Positions 42,810-53,388 are shown, counted from the first letter of the stretch. The stretch: DNA of 64,000 nucleotides from Pelagibacterium limicola (GCF_015694405.1 NZ_JADQDB010000003.1:62001-126000); one strand, 5' to 3'. Notes: a model not told the origin generated them from the letters alone. Numbers and translations: made by a program.

Positions 42810-44105
42810 GTGGAAAATCGGGTTCTTATCGCCGGTGGCGGCATCGGCGGATTGGCCTTGGCCCTGACGCTGGATCAGATTGGCGTACCATTCACGGTTT
42901 ATGAATCCGTTCGCGAGCTTGCGCCCCTCGGCGTGGGGATAAACCTGCAGCCCAATGCCGTGCGCGAGATGTACGACCTCGGCATCGGGGCCGGAGACCT
43001 TGATACGATCGGTGTTCCCTCCAAGGAATGGGCGCTTGTCGGTCTCAATGGCAACGATATCTATTCCGAGCCGCGCGGGCTACTCGCCGGCTATAAATGG
43101 CCGCAATACTCGGTCCATCGCGGCCAATTGCACATGCTGCTGTACCGCAAGCTGGTCGAGCGCGCAGGGCCCGATTGCGTAAGGCTCGGTTGCAAGGTGA
43201 CCGGTTATGCGATCGGTGCGGACCGGTCCGTCACTATCGCAGTCAACACGGCTGACGGTTCTGTTATCCAGGATCGCGGCGCATTGCTTGTAGCCGCCGA
43301 CGGCATCCATTCCGCCGTGCGGGCGCAGATGCACCCCGACCAACCGCCCATCAACTGGGGCGGCGCCATCATGTGGCGTGGAACGACCAAGGCACGCCCG
43401 ATCCGGACGGGATCGTCTTTTATCGGGCTCGGCACCCACAAACACCGGATCGTCTTTTATCCGATTTCGCCGGCCGACCCGGAAACAGGACTCGCAACGA
43501 TCAACTGGATCGCTGAGCGTACCGTCGATAATTCGGAAGGTTGGCAGAATTCCGGGTGGTTCAGGCCCGTCGAAGTCAGCGAGTTCATCGAGCATTTTGC
43601 CGATTGGCGCTACGACTGGCTCGACGTTCCGGACCTCCTCGGCCGCGCCGACATTGCTTACGAAAACCCGATGATCGATCGCGACCCGGTCGATACGTGG
43701 CAGGATGGACCCGTGGCGCTACTGGGGGACGCCGCCCATGCGATGTATCCCACCGGTTCCAACGGCGCGAGCCAGGCGATCATCGATGCGCGCATACTTG
43801 GCGCTTCCATACTGGCGCACGGTGTGACACAGGCTGCGTTGTCCGCCTACGACCAGAAGCTCTGCGGTCCGATATCTGAGGTTATTCTGCGCAATCGCAG
43901 CGCCGGACCTTTCGGGTTGCTCAACATGGTCGATGAGCGCTGTGGCGGCATTTTCGAGAATATCGACGATATCATCCCTCCCGACGAACGCCGGGATTTC
44001 ATGGCAAAATACAAAGCAGCCGCAGGGTTTGCCGTCGAACAACTGAACGCGTCGGGTCCGACGATTGCCACAGGACGCCGCATCGACGAGGCTATTCCGG
44101 CTTAG
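42810..44105 (+). CDS. FAD-dependent (group A) monooxygenase
   Basis: The 431-residue flavoprotein has the dinucleotide-binding GGGIGGLALAL, the DG motif VAADGIHSAVR and the GD motif LLGDAAHAMYPTGSNGA, in the order of single-component aromatic hydroxylases. These use NAD(P)H and oxygen to hydroxylate an aromatic substrate. Overall it most resembles PhzS/salicylate-hydroxylase-type proteins, without a reliable substrate. It starts at GTG 42810 after AGGGGG at 42795-42800. The preceding DUF3237 gene is probably in the same operon. Confidence 0.87.
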   Translation: MENRVLIAGGGIGGLALALTLDQIGVPFTVYESVRELAPLGVGINLQPNAVREMYDLGIGAGDLDTIGVPSKEWALVGLNGNDIYSEPRGLLAGYKWPQYSVHRGQLHMLLYRKLVERAGPDCVRLGCKVTGYAIGADRSVTIAVNTADGSVIQDRGALLVAADGIHSAVRAQMHPDQPPINWGGAIMWRGTTKARPIRTGSSFIGLGTHKHRIVFYPISPADPETGLATINWIAERTVDNSEGWQNSGWFRPVEVSEFIEHFADWRYDWLDVPDLLGRADIAYENPMIDRDPVDTWQDGPVALLGDAAHAMYPTGSNGASQAIIDARILGASILAHGVTQAALSAYDQKLCGPISEVILRNRSAGPFGLLNMVDERCGGIFENIDDIIPPDERRDFMAKYKAAAGFAVEQLNASGPTIATGRRIDEAIPA

Positions 44106-44126
44106 GGTGCAAATATTCCCGTCATC

Positions 44127-44153
44127 TCAACCGGCGCGATATTCGCCGGTTGA
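44127..44153. terminator. Strong hairpin between monooxygenase and der genes
   Basis: TCAACCGGCG (44127-44136) pairs perfectly with CGCCGGTTGA (44144-44153) around a seven-base loop between convergent genes. No T run follows. Confidence 0.5.
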
Positions 44154-44200
44154 CTGGATGCACGTGGACGGGGTTCGACAGAGCGCGGCAAATATTTAAC

Positions 44201-44244
44201 TGAACGAATTATACGAATTTCGTTCATTTCGTTCATTTCGTTCA
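44201..44244. repeat. Short tandem repeat TTTCGTTCA x3 plus inverted copy
   Basis: Three exact, adjacent copies of TTTCGTTCA lie at 44218-44226, 44227-44235 and 44236-44244. An inverted partial copy, TGAACGAA, lies at 44201-44208. The array is AT-rich in a GC-rich neighbourhood and sits in a convergent gap. Confidence 0.75.
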
Positions 44245-44260
44245 ATAAAGATTTCCAGGC

Positions 44261-45718
44261 TTACCGGTCCGCTTCATCCACGTACGGGTTCTTCCCACCG
44301 CGCACCCATAGCCGAATAGGCGTGCCGAACAGCCCGAAATCCTGCCGCAGGCCGTTGACGAGATAGCGTTGGTAGGCCGTCGGCAGCGCATCGGGACGAG
44401 AAGCGAAGACAATGAAGCTCGGCGGCCGCGTCTTGGCCTGTGTCATGTAACGGAGCTTGAGCCGCCGGCCGGAGACCGCCGGGGGCGGGTGGTGGTCGAT
44501 CAGTGCCGCCAGCCAGCGGTTGAGCTTGGCCGTCCTGATCTTGACGTTCCACACCCGCTCGATATCGAAGATGGCCTTCATCAGCCGGTCGATATTGCGC
44601 CCCTGTAAACCCGACAGGGTCACCATCGGGATACCGCGCAATTGCGGCAGGAGCCGCTCGCACTGCTCGCGCAGTTCGGCAAGCTTGGCATTCTTGTCCT
44701 CGACGAGATCCCATTTGTTGATCGCGATGACCATGGCCCTGCCCTCGCGCTCGACGAGATCGGCCAGTGCAAGGTCCTGCTTTTCGAACGGGATGGTCGC
44801 GTCGAGCAGGAGCACGACGACCTCGGCGTACTGGATCGAGCGCAGGCTATCGGCCACCGAGAGCTTCTCGAGCTTGCCCTGCACGCGGGACTTGCGGCGG
44901 ATACCGGCGGTATCGACGAGGTTAATGACGCGGCCGTCCCATTCCCACGGGACCATGATCGAATCGCGGGTGATCCCGGCTTCGGGGCCGGTCAGCAGGC
45001 GCTCGGCGCCGACCATACGGTTGATGAGCGTCGACTTGCCCGCGTTGGGCCGTCCGACGATGGCGACGTTGAGGTAGCGGTTGGGGTCCCAGCGCATGGG
45101 CGCGGTGTCGCCAGCCTGGTCCTCGCCTTCTTCCTCGTTGACATCGACGTCGACGGCGGGCTTTTGCACCATCTCGTAGTCGAAATCTTCCTGCCGCTCG
45201 GCTTCCGCCTTTTCCGCTTCGGCTTTGTCCACCGCCTGCGAAATGATCGTATAGAGATCGGCGAGTCCCAGCCCGTGCTCGGCGGACAACGGGATCGCTT
45301 CGCCGAAGCCGAGGCTATATGCCTCCATCAGCCCCGCGTCGGCGGCCCGGCCTTCCGCCTTGTTGGCAACGAGATGAATGTCCTTGTCGGCGCGGCGCAG
45401 GAGGCGCGCGAAATGCTCGTCGGTCGGGGTCACCCCGGCGCGCGCGTCTATCATGAAGAGAATGATGTCGGCCTCGGCAATGGCCATCTCCGTCTGCTGC
45501 CGCATCCTCGCTTCGAGGCTGTCGTCATTGGCGTCTTCATAGCCGGCGGTATCCACCAGATTGAAGGTCAGATCGCCGATGCGCCCCGGCCCTTCGCGGC
45601 GGTCGCGCGTGACGCCGGGGGTGTCGTCGACAATAGCGAGCTTCCTGCCAACCAGCCGGTTGAACAGGGTCGATTTCCCGACATTGGGGCGGCCTACGAT
45701 GGCGACGGTGACGGTCAT
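44261..45718 (-). CDS. der: Ribosome biogenesis GTPase Der (EngA)
   Basis: Der acts in 50S subunit maturation through two tandem GTPase domains. The 485-residue protein has GRPNVGKST and DTPGV in domain 1, GRPNAGKST and DTAGIRRK in domain 2, then NKWD and a C-terminal KH-like domain. The linker between the G domains is unusually acidic ([16 protein letters not shown]). I chose the ATG at 45718, and the TPR gene ends seven bp upstream. Confidence 0.97.
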   Translation of the reverse strand: MTVTVAIVGRPNVGKSTLFNRLVGRKLAIVDDTPGVTRDRREGPGRIGDLTFNLVDTAGYEDANDDSLEARMRQQTEMAIAEADIILFMIDARAGVTPTDEHFARLLRRADKDIHLVANKAEGRAADAGLMEAYSLGFGEAIPLSAEHGLGLADLYTIISQAVDKAEAEKAEAERQEDFDYEMVQKPAVDVDVNEEEGEDQAGDTAPMRWDPNRYLNVAIVGRPNAGKSTLINRMVGAERLLTGPEAGITRDSIMVPWEWDGRVINLVDTAGIRRKSRVQGKLEKLSVADSLRSIQYAEVVVLLLDATIPFEKQDLALADLVEREGRAMVIAINKWDLVEDKNAKLAELREQCERLLPQLRGIPMVTLSGLQGRNIDRLMKAIFDIERVWNVKIRTAKLNRWLAALIDHHPPPAVSGRRLKLRYMTQAKTRPPSFIVFASRPDALPTAYQRYLVNGLRQDFGLFGTPIRLWVRGGKNPYVDEADR

Positions 45719-45725
45719 GGCGCGC

Positions 45726-46469
45726 CTATTCGGAGGGGGTCGCGAACGGATCGTCAGCGGGTTCGAGCCCAAGGTCGAGTTCGCCTTCGGGCACCAGCAG
45801 TTCCTCGTTCACCGCGACACCGGCGGATGCAAGCTGTTCGAGGTATACGAATGCCCGCATCTGGATATCCTGGCTAGCGGCCGGATCGGCGGCGATCGCC
45901 TCGAAATTCTGGCGCGCTGCCTCGTAATCGCCGGCCTTGTAATAGGCCAGGCCAAGCGCTTCGCGAGCCTGGTTGCGCAGCGCATTCTCCTCGCCGGTGA
46001 GCGAACCGGCACGCGCTTCGACGCCCGCGACATCGAGATGATCGACGGCGAGATAGGCCCCGAGGATCAGCGCGAGCTCGCGCAGGCGGATTTCGTTGAG
46101 CGAGGACGAGAGGGCGTCATAGGCGGAAATCGCAGCGTCTGCATTTCCCTGCTCGGCCAGAAGCCCCGCGGCGCGGAAACGGGCGAGGATCGCATAACCC
46201 TCGGGACCTTCGTTGGCGATTGCCTTGAGCGCAGCTTGTGCCTCGCCGAGGTCGCCACGGTCGGCGAGCGCGACGGCGGCATAGTAACGCTCCGAAGCAT
46301 TGGCGGCCGAAGTATCGCGCCACCATTTCCAGGCCTCGTTGGCCGCGACGACCAGGACGATCAGGACCGCCCCACCGATGATGAACGGCGCGTAGCGCTT
46401 CCAGAACGCCTTGAGCTTGTCGCTCCGCAGTTCCTCTTCGACTTCGCGCAGAAAGGAGTCATCACTCAT
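45726..46469 (-). CDS. TPR-repeat membrane-anchored protein (YfgM-like)
   Basis: The 247-residue protein has one membrane segment (about 30-47, [21 protein letters not shown]) after a short acidic cytoplasmic start. A periplasmic TPR-like helical array follows ([40 protein letters not shown]). This is the layout of YfgM, which associates with SecYEG and periplasmic chaperones in Escherichia coli. Placement immediately before der is conserved from alpha- to gammaproteobacteria. The C-terminal 20 residues are acidic. Confidence 0.85.
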   Translation of the reverse strand: MSDDSFLREVEEELRSDKLKAFWKRYAPFIIGGAVLIVLVVAANEAWKWWRDTSAANASERYYAAVALADRGDLGEAQAALKAIANEGPEGYAILARFRAAGLLAEQGNADAAISAYDALSSSLNEIRLRELALILGAYLAVDHLDVAGVEARAGSLTGEENALRNQAREALGLAYYKAGDYEAARQNFEAIAADPAASQDIQMRAFVYLEQLASAGVAVNEELLVPEGELDLGLEPADDPFATPSE

Positions 46470-46550
46470 GGGTACGCCCTGGGCTCAATGAAATTCGGCC
46501 GGACAATAGTGGCCCGGCCGCGCGATTGCAATTGAAAGCCAGGGCTTTTC

Positions 46551-47117
46551 TCAGCCGTATGGCGCAATGCCGATCAGGGGTCCGTGAAGCCAGAACGCAA
46601 AAATCAGGGCGAGCGCAACACCAAGGACGATAGCAATGACATCGTTGAGCACCGGACCGGCCACGGGGGCCGGATCGTCCCGGCGGCTGAGCGAGACGAG
46701 ATCGGCGACGGTCCAGATCAGAAACGCACCAAACAGGATGAGCGAGACCAAGTCGCCATTGACGAGGAGGTGGCCCAATGCCCAGAGCATCACGCCAATC
46801 AGCATGGGATGGCGCAAGGTCGCCTTGATCCGCCCGGTGGGCACATAGGCGGCGGCGATGCCAACAAAGCCGAGCACGGTCAGGAGACCGGCAAGGTGCC
46901 TCCCCCAGCCCGGCGGCGAGAAGACGAAGCCGCTCTCGGGCCGCGCCATGGCGTAGCCCACAACAATCATGACGAGCCCGACAGCCGAAAGCGTTGCATA
47001 GGCGCCCTTATAGGTTCCGGGACGGGCAACCAGTTGGGCGTCCCTCCAGCCCGGTGCAACGATACGGACGGAATGGATGGCCAGAAACAGAACGAGGCCG
47101 ACGATCAGAACCCACAT
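46551..47117 (-). CDS. NnrU family membrane protein
   Basis: The 188-residue protein has about five membrane segments. NnrU/isoprenylcysteine methyltransferase-like features are AIHSVRIVAPGWRD near the start, and RHPMLIGVMLWALGHLLVNG in the centre. NnrU is linked to denitrification in Rhodobacter, but many members have no such context and no nitrogen oxide gene is present here. It is divergent from the WYL regulator. Confidence 0.85.
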   Translation of the reverse strand: MWVLIVGLVLFLAIHSVRIVAPGWRDAQLVARPGTYKGAYATLSAVGLVMIVVGYAMARPESGFVFSPPGWGRHLAGLLTVLGFVGIAAAYVPTGRIKATLRHPMLIGVMLWALGHLLVNGDLVSLILFGAFLIWTVADLVSLSRRDDPAPVAGPVLNDVIAIVLGVALALIFAFWLHGPLIGIAPYG

Positions 47118-47223
47118 ATGCCCTCTCCCTCACTGAGTCGCGTGGAAGGCAAGTGTGAGTTGTGCGCTCGCGCTTGGCAATCGAGATTGAAATGGATGGG
47201 GGGCTTCGCGCATTGTGCGCCTC

Positions 47224-47913
47224 ATGGACAAGACCGAACGCCTTTTTTCCATCATGGACGCCCTGCGCCGTCACCGGCACCCGGTGACCGCGGCCGCGCT
47301 TGCAGAGGAACAGGGCGTATCAGTCCGCACGCTTTACCGCGACATCCAGACGCTGATCGGGCTCGGCGCGCCCATCGATGGCGAAGCGGGGGTGGGCTAC
47401 ATGCTGAGGCAGGGCTTTTTCATGCCACCGCTGATGTTCTCAGCAGAAGAGCTCGAAGCGCTGGTGCTGGGCGCTCGCTGGGTCGAGGCGCAGCCCGATA
47501 CCGAGCTCTCGCTGGCGGCAAAGAACGCGCTGGGAAAGATCGCCACGGCCTCACCGGAGGATTTGCGCGACAAGATCGCCGATACCGGGCTCTGGCCTGT
47601 TCGCGTGTCGGGCGATTATGCACCCCTCCCCCTGCTCGGCCTCGTGCGCGAAGCGATGCGGCGGGAAAAGGCGCTGTGGATCGATTACAGCGACGAAAAG
47701 GGTTCCAGCTCGTCGCGCGAAATCTGGCCCGTGCAGCTCGCCTTTTACGAGAACAAGCAGATCGTCGCGGCATGGTGCACCCTGCGTAAGGCCTTCCGGC
47801 ATTTCAGGACTGAGCGGATCAATGCCGCAGAACTGACAGCAAACCGGTATGGCAACCGCCGGGCGATTCTTGCCGCCCAATGGTATGCCGAATGGCGCGA
47901 GCGCGGTTCCTGA
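47224..47913 (+). CDS. YafY-type HTH/WYL transcriptional regulator
   Basis: The 229-residue protein has an N-terminal winged helix (ALAEEQGVSVRTLYRDIQTL) and a WYL domain from about 130 (ALWIDYSDEKG; WPVQLAFYENKQIVAAWCTL). WYL proteins sense ligands such as nucleotides or small metabolites. The ATG at 47224 is preferred to an upstream GTG at 47215. The epoxide hydrolase follows 77 bp later and may be a target. Confidence 0.88.
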   Translation: MDKTERLFSIMDALRRHRHPVTAAALAEEQGVSVRTLYRDIQTLIGLGAPIDGEAGVGYMLRQGFFMPPLMFSAEELEALVLGARWVEAQPDTELSLAAKNALGKIATASPEDLRDKIADTGLWPVRVSGDYAPLPLLGLVREAMRREKALWIDYSDEKGSSSSREIWPVQLAFYENKQIVAAWCTLRKAFRHFRTERINAAELTANRYGNRRAILAAQWYAEWRERGS

Positions 47914-47990
47914 CGCGGGCTGTCAGCAGGGTGGTGCATGGTCCTTTCAACGGCGGCGGGGCGCTGCCGAGACACCGAAAGGACAAGACC

Positions 47991-49118
47991 ATGACCATCC
48001 TCCCCTTCAAGATTTCCGTCTCCGACGACCAGATTACAGACCTTCGCGAGCGGCTGGCGATGACGCGTTGGCCGGTCGCGCCGACAGCCGATTGGGATCG
48101 CGGCCAAGCCCTGCATCTCGTCAAGGAGCTCGCCGCACAATGGCTCGATGGTTTCGAGTGGCGCGCGGTCGAAGCCGAGCTCAACCGCTTCCCGCAATAC
48201 ACGACCGAGATCGAAGGACAGACGATCCATTTCCTTCATATCAAATCGCCCGAAGCCGGTGCATTTCCGCTGCTCCTCGTTCACGGCTGGCCCTCCACGC
48301 CTTTCGAATTCACCGATGTGATCGGCCCCTTGAGCAATCCCGCAGCCCACCGGCAAGCAGGCGGGCAGGCTTTCGATCTCGTCATTCCCTCTATCCCTGG
48401 CTATGGCTTTTCGGGTCCGGTGACGGCGCCGGGATGGGACGGCGCCCGGGTCGCCAGGGCTTTTGATGCTCTGATGAAGCGTCTTGGCTACATTGAATAC
48501 GGCTATCACGGCGGGGACGTGGGTTCGGGAATCGGCCGCGAACTTGGCATCCTCGCGCCGGACGGACTTAAAGGCGTGCATGTCCAGCAGATCTTTGCTT
48601 TTCCGACAGGCGCCGAAGGGGAAATGGAAAAGCTCACGCCGTTTGAGATGGAAGGATTTGCCATTCTCGGCCACTTCCAGAAATATGCATCCTACAACGA
48701 CGCGCACCAAAAGCGCCCCCAGACGCTTGCTTTCGGGTTGGTGGATTCGCCGGTCGCGCTGCTTGCCTGGAATGCTGAACTCCACTTCGGCTTTCTCGGC
48801 GAGGGTGAAACGACGACCGATCGCCACCGTTATCTCACGATGGCTTCGATCTACTGGTTCACCGCAACCGGCGGTTCGGCGACCAATATCTACTTCGAGG
48901 ATGCCCAAACCGGCGCGGGGTATCGCGAAGTCATGAATACGGTGCCCACCGGCGTCGCGGTGTTTCCCAACGACTTCCGTTCGGTGCGTGCTTTTGCAGA
49001 GCGCGCCAACAATATCGTGCACTGGACCGAGATGCCGCAAGGCGGACATTTTGCTGCGGCCGAGGCGCCCGAGCTTCTCGCCGACGATATCCGGGCCTTC
49101 TTCGGCAAGGTGATCTGA
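47991..49118 (+). CDS. Epoxide hydrolase (EHN-domain family)
   Basis: The 375-residue protein begins with the EHN epoxide hydrolase N-terminal domain (FKISVSDDQITDLRERL, RWP). The alpha/beta hydrolase fold has oxyanion motif HGWPST, nucleophile aspartate in GGDVGSG and the histidine in GGHFAAAEAPE. Such enzymes open epoxides to diols without a cofactor. Juvenile-hormone-type and microsomal-type proteins share this layout, and the substrate is unknown. The ATG at 47991 follows AAAGGA. The neighbours (WYL regulator, two exporters) suggest detoxification. Confidence 0.9.
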   Translation: MTILPFKISVSDDQITDLRERLAMTRWPVAPTADWDRGQALHLVKELAAQWLDGFEWRAVEAELNRFPQYTTEIEGQTIHFLHIKSPEAGAFPLLLVHGWPSTPFEFTDVIGPLSNPAAHRQAGGQAFDLVIPSIPGYGFSGPVTAPGWDGARVARAFDALMKRLGYIEYGYHGGDVGSGIGRELGILAPDGLKGVHVQQIFAFPTGAEGEMEKLTPFEMEGFAILGHFQKYASYNDAHQKRPQTLAFGLVDSPVALLAWNAELHFGFLGEGETTTDRHRYLTMASIYWFTATGGSATNIYFEDAQTGAGYREVMNTVPTGVAVFPNDFRSVRAFAERANNIVHWTEMPQGGHFAAAEAPELLADDIRAFFGKVI

Positions 49119-49228
49119 TCATCGCAATGTTTGCCCCAGAGGGCTGCCGCGAGGCGGCCCTTTGGGGGTGCATATTGAGTGCGGAGCGGTTATTGAGGGC
49201 ATCGCTCATTCGGGCCGGGGACACTCTA

Positions 49229-50413
49229 ATGACCACAACCGACCAGCCCCTCTCCGGGCAGGACCAGCGCGCGGCCTATATCATAATGGCCGTCTTTTTT
49301 CTTCAGGCCTTCGCCAGCGGCGGCATCTACGCGCGCATCCCCGACATTCAGGCCGCGCTCGGGATTGGGGAGGCAACGCTTGGGCTGGCGCTCCTCGGCC
49401 AGCCGCTGGGCGCCCTGACGATCTTCATTTTTTCGGGGATGCTGGTCGAGAAGCTCGGCACGCGGTTCCTTCTGGCATGCTCGATACCGGGTCTATCCAT
49501 TGCTCTGGGGCTGATGTCGCTCGCTCCAAACGCCTGGCTCCTGGGCCTTGCGTTCTATGGCTTCGGGGCGAGCTTTGCGATCGCCAATGTTTCGATGAAC
49601 GTGGAAGCGGACCGGATAGAGGCCAGCACCAGCGCACGCATCATGAACCGGTGTCACGGGCTGTGGAGTCTCGGGTTTCTCGGAACCGCCCTCCTCTCGA
49701 CCGCGGTGCGCGGCGCGGGGATATCCCAGCAGGTGCATTTGCTCGCTCTGGTTCCGCTGGTCCTCCTCGTCAGCGTGCCGCTTTTCGTGGCCATGCGTCC
49801 CGCCCCGCCGCGCGGGCATTCGGGGGCCGAGAAGCGGCCGCGTTTTGCCCTGCCGACCTTCGGCACCGTCTGCCTTGTCGGCTTCGGGCTTGCGGGCGTG
49901 CTGATCGAGGTGATGACACGGAACTGGTCGGTCATCTTCATGCGCGACAGTTTCGAAACACTGGAATGGGTGGAAACGCTGACGCTACCGGCCTTCCTCA
50001 TCACCATGACAGCGGGACGGATGCTCGCTGACGGTTGGACGTCGCGGTTCGGGCCGATCCGGACCGCGCGAATCCTCACCCTGGTCTCGCTGGTCGGACT
50101 CCTGATGGTCGTCCTGCCCCTGGGCCTTGTCATGGCGATCGCGGGCTTTGCGCTTCTGGGGCTCGGCGTGTGCACCTCGTTCCCCCTGATGCTCTCGGCG
50201 GCAGCGCGGCTGGGGGACAGGCCTGCGGCAGAAAACGTCGCGGCGGTCACCATGACGATGACCTTCATCAATCTGGGCACGCCGGTCCTTATTGGACTTG
50301 TCGCGGAGGCTCTGGGCATACGCGTGAGTTTTGCGATGATCCTGCCATTCCTGCTACTTGCCCTGGTAACGGCTCGGTATCTGGAGCCAGACAAGACCAA
50401 ATCCTCCACGTGA
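49229..50413 (+). CDS. MFS transporter (YbjJ/FucP-like)
   Basis: The 394-residue protein has 12 hydrophobic segments with the short central loop and the family features of small MFS exporters: GIYARIPDIQAALGIGEATLG, then GFGASFAIANVSMN and EADRIEASTSARIMNRCHGLWS. The last fits the YbjJ-like branch. I chose the ATG at 49229, after a GGGG run. The EamA transporter starts 10 bp later and probably shares the transcript. The substrate is unknown. Confidence 0.85.
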   Translation: MTTTDQPLSGQDQRAAYIIMAVFFLQAFASGGIYARIPDIQAALGIGEATLGLALLGQPLGALTIFIFSGMLVEKLGTRFLLACSIPGLSIALGLMSLAPNAWLLGLAFYGFGASFAIANVSMNVEADRIEASTSARIMNRCHGLWSLGFLGTALLSTAVRGAGISQQVHLLALVPLVLLVSVPLFVAMRPAPPRGHSGAEKRPRFALPTFGTVCLVGFGLAGVLIEVMTRNWSVIFMRDSFETLEWVETLTLPAFLITMTAGRMLADGWTSRFGPIRTARILTLVSLVGLLMVVLPLGLVMAIAGFALLGLGVCTSFPLMLSAAARLGDRPAAENVAAVTMTMTFINLGTPVLIGLVAEALGIRVSFAMILPFLLLALVTARYLEPDKTKSST

Positions 50414-50423
50414 GAATCGTACC

Positions 50424-51308
50424 ATGAACGGTTCCCCGCCGCTTTTTTTCGTTCCGCTCGGCGTGCTGTTCAGCCTGGTCTGGAGTTCGGCCTTCATTGC
50501 CGGGGCTGTCGCTGTTCCCGAGCTCGGGCCGTTTCCCACGCTTGTCCTGCGCTTCGTCCTCAGCGCCATTGCCTTGCTGCCATGGTGTTTGCGGGACAAC
50601 CGCATTCTTGAGAAGCGGCTTGTCGGGACCGGTCTGCTACTCGGTGCGCTCAACAATGGAGTCTATCTCGGGCTGACCTTCTACGCGCTCGGATACATCT
50701 CTCCGGCGCTCGTCGTCGTGTGCGTAAGTTGTGCCCCCTTCATCGCCTTGGGACTGGCGGCGCTTATGGGTATCGAGCGGCTGAACTGGCGGAAGGGGCT
50801 GGGGACGGTGATCGGCGTTGCAGGCGTGGTTGTCATTACCGGGATCAATCTCGGCTGGAACGACATTTTCGGGATCGGGCTCGCCTTGGCGGGAACAGTG
50901 AGCTTCGCACTGGCGACGGTACTGTTTCGCGGCAAGTCCACGGGCATGCCGTTGATGGCCCTCAATTTCTGGCAGTCCGTTTCAGGCGCCGTGGTGCTCC
51001 TGCCATTCGCCCTGCTGACAGCGGGAGTGATCAGTGGTTTGTCCCCGGCGGCGCTGGCTGCGGTACTCTATCTCACGATCGGGGTGACGATGGGCGGGAT
51101 GCTGCTCTGGCTCGCACTGATCCGCATGGGCGGCGTTGCGCGAGCTTCGGCGTTTCACCTGCTCAATCCGGTGTTCGGCGTATTGCTATCCCATGCAGTA
51201 TTTCAAACGGGCATCGAGCTGCGCACCCTCGCCGGCGCCGCGATTGTCGGCGTGGGGCTCTATCTGTGCCTCGGTGGTAAGGCGGGCCCTGCCTCGCGGA
51301 TTGAATAA
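50424..51308 (+). CDS. EamA/DMT family transporter
   Basis: The 294-residue protein has ten membrane segments in two EamA repeats (about 10-135 and 145-285), with SLVWSSAFIAGAVAV at the start. Such drug/metabolite transporters export amino acids, nucleobases or other small molecules. It follows the MFS gene by 10 bp and converges on acs, whose stop is 23 bp away. Confidence 0.88.
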   Translation: MNGSPPLFFVPLGVLFSLVWSSAFIAGAVAVPELGPFPTLVLRFVLSAIALLPWCLRDNRILEKRLVGTGLLLGALNNGVYLGLTFYALGYISPALVVVCVSCAPFIALGLAALMGIERLNWRKGLGTVIGVAGVVVITGINLGWNDIFGIGLALAGTVSFALATVLFRGKSTGMPLMALNFWQSVSGAVVLLPFALLTAGVISGLSPAALAAVLYLTIGVTMGGMLLWLALIRMGGVARASAFHLLNPVFGVLLSHAVFQTGIELRTLAGAAIVGVGLYLCLGGKAGPASRIE

Positions 51309-51331
51309 ATGCGAGGCAGCAAAGAGGCTTG

Positions 51332-53260
51332 TCAGCGATTCCTGCGGTTATCGATGAGGTTGTCGACCACTCCCGGATCGGCGAGGGTCGACGTGTCCCC
51401 GAGCGAGGAGTAGTCGTTTTCGGCGATCTTTCTCAGGATGCGGCGCATGATCTTGCCGGAGCGGGTCTTGGGCAGTCCAGGCGCGAATTGGAGCAGGTCG
51501 GGCGTCGCGATGGGACCGATTTCCTTGCGCACCCAGCCCCGCAATTCGGCTTCAAGCTCGGGCGTGATTTCCTCGTCCGCCATCAGGGTCACATAGCAGT
51601 AGATACCCTGCCCCTTGATCGAATGCGGATAGCCGACCACAGCGGCTTCCGAGACCTTCGGGTGGGCGACGAGTGCGCTTTCGATCTCGGCAGTCCCCAA
51701 ACGATGGCCTGAAACATTCAGCACGTCGTCGACGCGGCCCGTAATCCAGTAGTAGCCGTCCTCGTCGCGACGGACGCCGTCGCCTGTGAAATAGAGGCCC
51801 TTGTAAGTCGAGAAATAGGTTTCGATGAACCTCTGGTGGTCGCCCCAGATGGTTCGGGCCTGACCGGGCCAACTGTCGGCAATTGCCAGCACGCCTTCTG
51901 CGGCAGTTTCGGTGATTTCCTGGCCTTCAGGCGTCAGAACGAGAGGCTTGACGCCGAAGAAGGGCTTTGTCGCCGAGCCGGGCTTTGTCGGAATGACGCC
52001 CGGGAGGGGCATGATCATCGAGGCGCCGGTTTCAGTCTGCCACCAGGTATCGACGATCTCGCAACGGCTACGCCCCACATGCTTGTGATACCACTGCCAT
52101 GCCTCGGGGTTGATCGGCTCGCCCACAGTTCCGATGAGGCGCAGGCTGGAAAGATCGGCTTTCTCAACGTATTCGAGACCGGCCCCCATCAGTGCGCGGA
52201 TAGCGGTCGGTGCGGTATAGAAGATGCCGACCTTGTGGCGGTCGACGACCTGCCAGAAGCGCGAGGCATCGGGCCAGGAGGGAATGCCCTCGAAGATCAA
52301 CGACGTGACGCCATTGGCGAGCGGACCGTAGACGATATAGGAGTGGCCTGTGACCCAGCCGACATCGGCGGAACACCAGTAGACCTCGCCCGGACGGGGA
52401 TCGAAGATCATTTCGTGTGTAAGCGAAGCCCAAACGAGGTAACCGCCGGTGGTGTGCAGCACACCCTTGGGCTTGCCGGTCGAACCGGACGTGTAGAGGA
52501 TGAAGAGCGGATCCTCGGCGTTCATCGGCTCGGGATCGCAGAAGGGCTCGACGCCCGCGGCGGCTTCATGCCACCAGACATCGCGGCTGCCTTTCATGGC
52601 GATATTGCCGCCGGTGTTCTCGACAACCAGCACCTTCTCGACGCCGGGGCAGTCCTCGAGAGCCACGTCCACATTGGCCTTGAGCGGCACCGACTTGCCG
52701 CCGCGGCGGCCTTCGTCGGCGGTGATGACCACGCGGCTGTCGCAGTCGTTGATGCGACCGGCCAAGGCGTCAGGTGAAAACCCGCCGAAAACCACCGAGT
52801 GCACCGCACCGATGCGGGCGCAAGCGAGCATGGCGTAGGCGGCGGCCGGGATCATGGGCAGGTAAATGGTGACCCGGTGACCTTTGCGCACGCCGAGGCT
52901 CTTGAGCACATTGGCGAAGCGACAGACCTCGTCATGCAATTGCTGAAAGGTAATGTGTTTCGCCGCATCCGCCGGATTGTCCGGTTCCCAGACCAGGGCA
53001 ACCTGATCCGCTCTGTCCTCGAGGTGCCGATCGATGCAATTGGCCGAAACGTTGAGAACGCCGTCCTCGAACCATTTGATCGAGACATCCGGCCAGGCAT
53101 AGGTCGTGTTCTTGGCCTTGGTGTAGGGCTGGATCCAATCGAGTCTTTTGCCTTCCTCCATCCAGAACGCTTCGGGCTCCGCGAGCGAGAGATCGTATTT
53201 TTGCGCGTAGCTTTCGGGCGTAAGGCGGGTGTGGCGGGTAAGGAAAGCGTGGCTGTTCAT
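51332..53260 (-). CDS. acs: Acetyl-CoA synthetase
   Basis: Acs activates acetate to acetyl-CoA through acetyl-AMP. The 642-residue protein has the phosphate loop [12 protein letters not shown] and the substrate-pocket WWQTETG. The acetylation-control site is [11 protein letters not shown], whose lysine is acetylated to inactivate Acs in many bacteria. Length is standard. It is divergent from an ScfR-type regulator across 900 bp. A receiver and an SLC5-STAC kinase lie just beyond, which strongly suggests acetate-responsive control. Confidence 0.98.
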   Translation of the reverse strand: MNSHAFLTRHTRLTPESYAQKYDLSLAEPEAFWMEEGKRLDWIQPYTKAKNTTYAWPDVSIKWFEDGVLNVSANCIDRHLEDRADQVALVWEPDNPADAAKHITFQQLHDEVCRFANVLKSLGVRKGHRVTIYLPMIPAAAYAMLACARIGAVHSVVFGGFSPDALAGRINDCDSRVVITADEGRRGGKSVPLKANVDVALEDCPGVEKVLVVENTGGNIAMKGSRDVWWHEAAAGVEPFCDPEPMNAEDPLFILYTSGSTGKPKGVLHTTGGYLVWASLTHEMIFDPRPGEVYWCSADVGWVTGHSYIVYGPLANGVTSLIFEGIPSWPDASRFWQVVDRHKVGIFYTAPTAIRALMGAGLEYVEKADLSSLRLIGTVGEPINPEAWQWYHKHVGRSRCEIVDTWWQTETGASMIMPLPGVIPTKPGSATKPFFGVKPLVLTPEGQEITETAAEGVLAIADSWPGQARTIWGDHQRFIETYFSTYKGLYFTGDGVRRDEDGYYWITGRVDDVLNVSGHRLGTAEIESALVAHPKVSEAAVVGYPHSIKGQGIYCYVTLMADEEITPELEAELRGWVRKEIGPIATPDLLQFAPGLPKTRSGKIMRRILRKIAENDYSSLGDTSTLADPGVVDNLIDNRRNR

Positions 53261-53332
53261 GGATGATGCCTCTTCTGACGTCCTGAATGGCGCGGTTCGT
53301 TCCTCGCGCCTGTTGTCGGGCCGGAGGCCCCT

Positions 53333-53352
53333 ACCCCTGCCCGATCAGGGGT
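53333..53352. promoter_or_regulatory. Hairpin 1 upstream of acs
   Basis: ACCCCTG (53333-53339) pairs perfectly with CAGGGGT (53346-53352) around a six-base loop, about 70 bp before the acs start. Confidence 0.5.
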
Positions 53353-53388
53353 GTACGCTCGGTGGGGATGGCCCCGGCATTACAAACT

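Noticed and set aside
44201-44244. CRISPR array
   Set aside because: The 9-bp repeats are directly adjacent without spacers and no cas gene is nearby.
46551-47117. Denitrification cluster signalled by NnrU
   Set aside because: No nitrite or nitric oxide reductase genes and no FNR-type box occur near it. The family name alone is not evidence.
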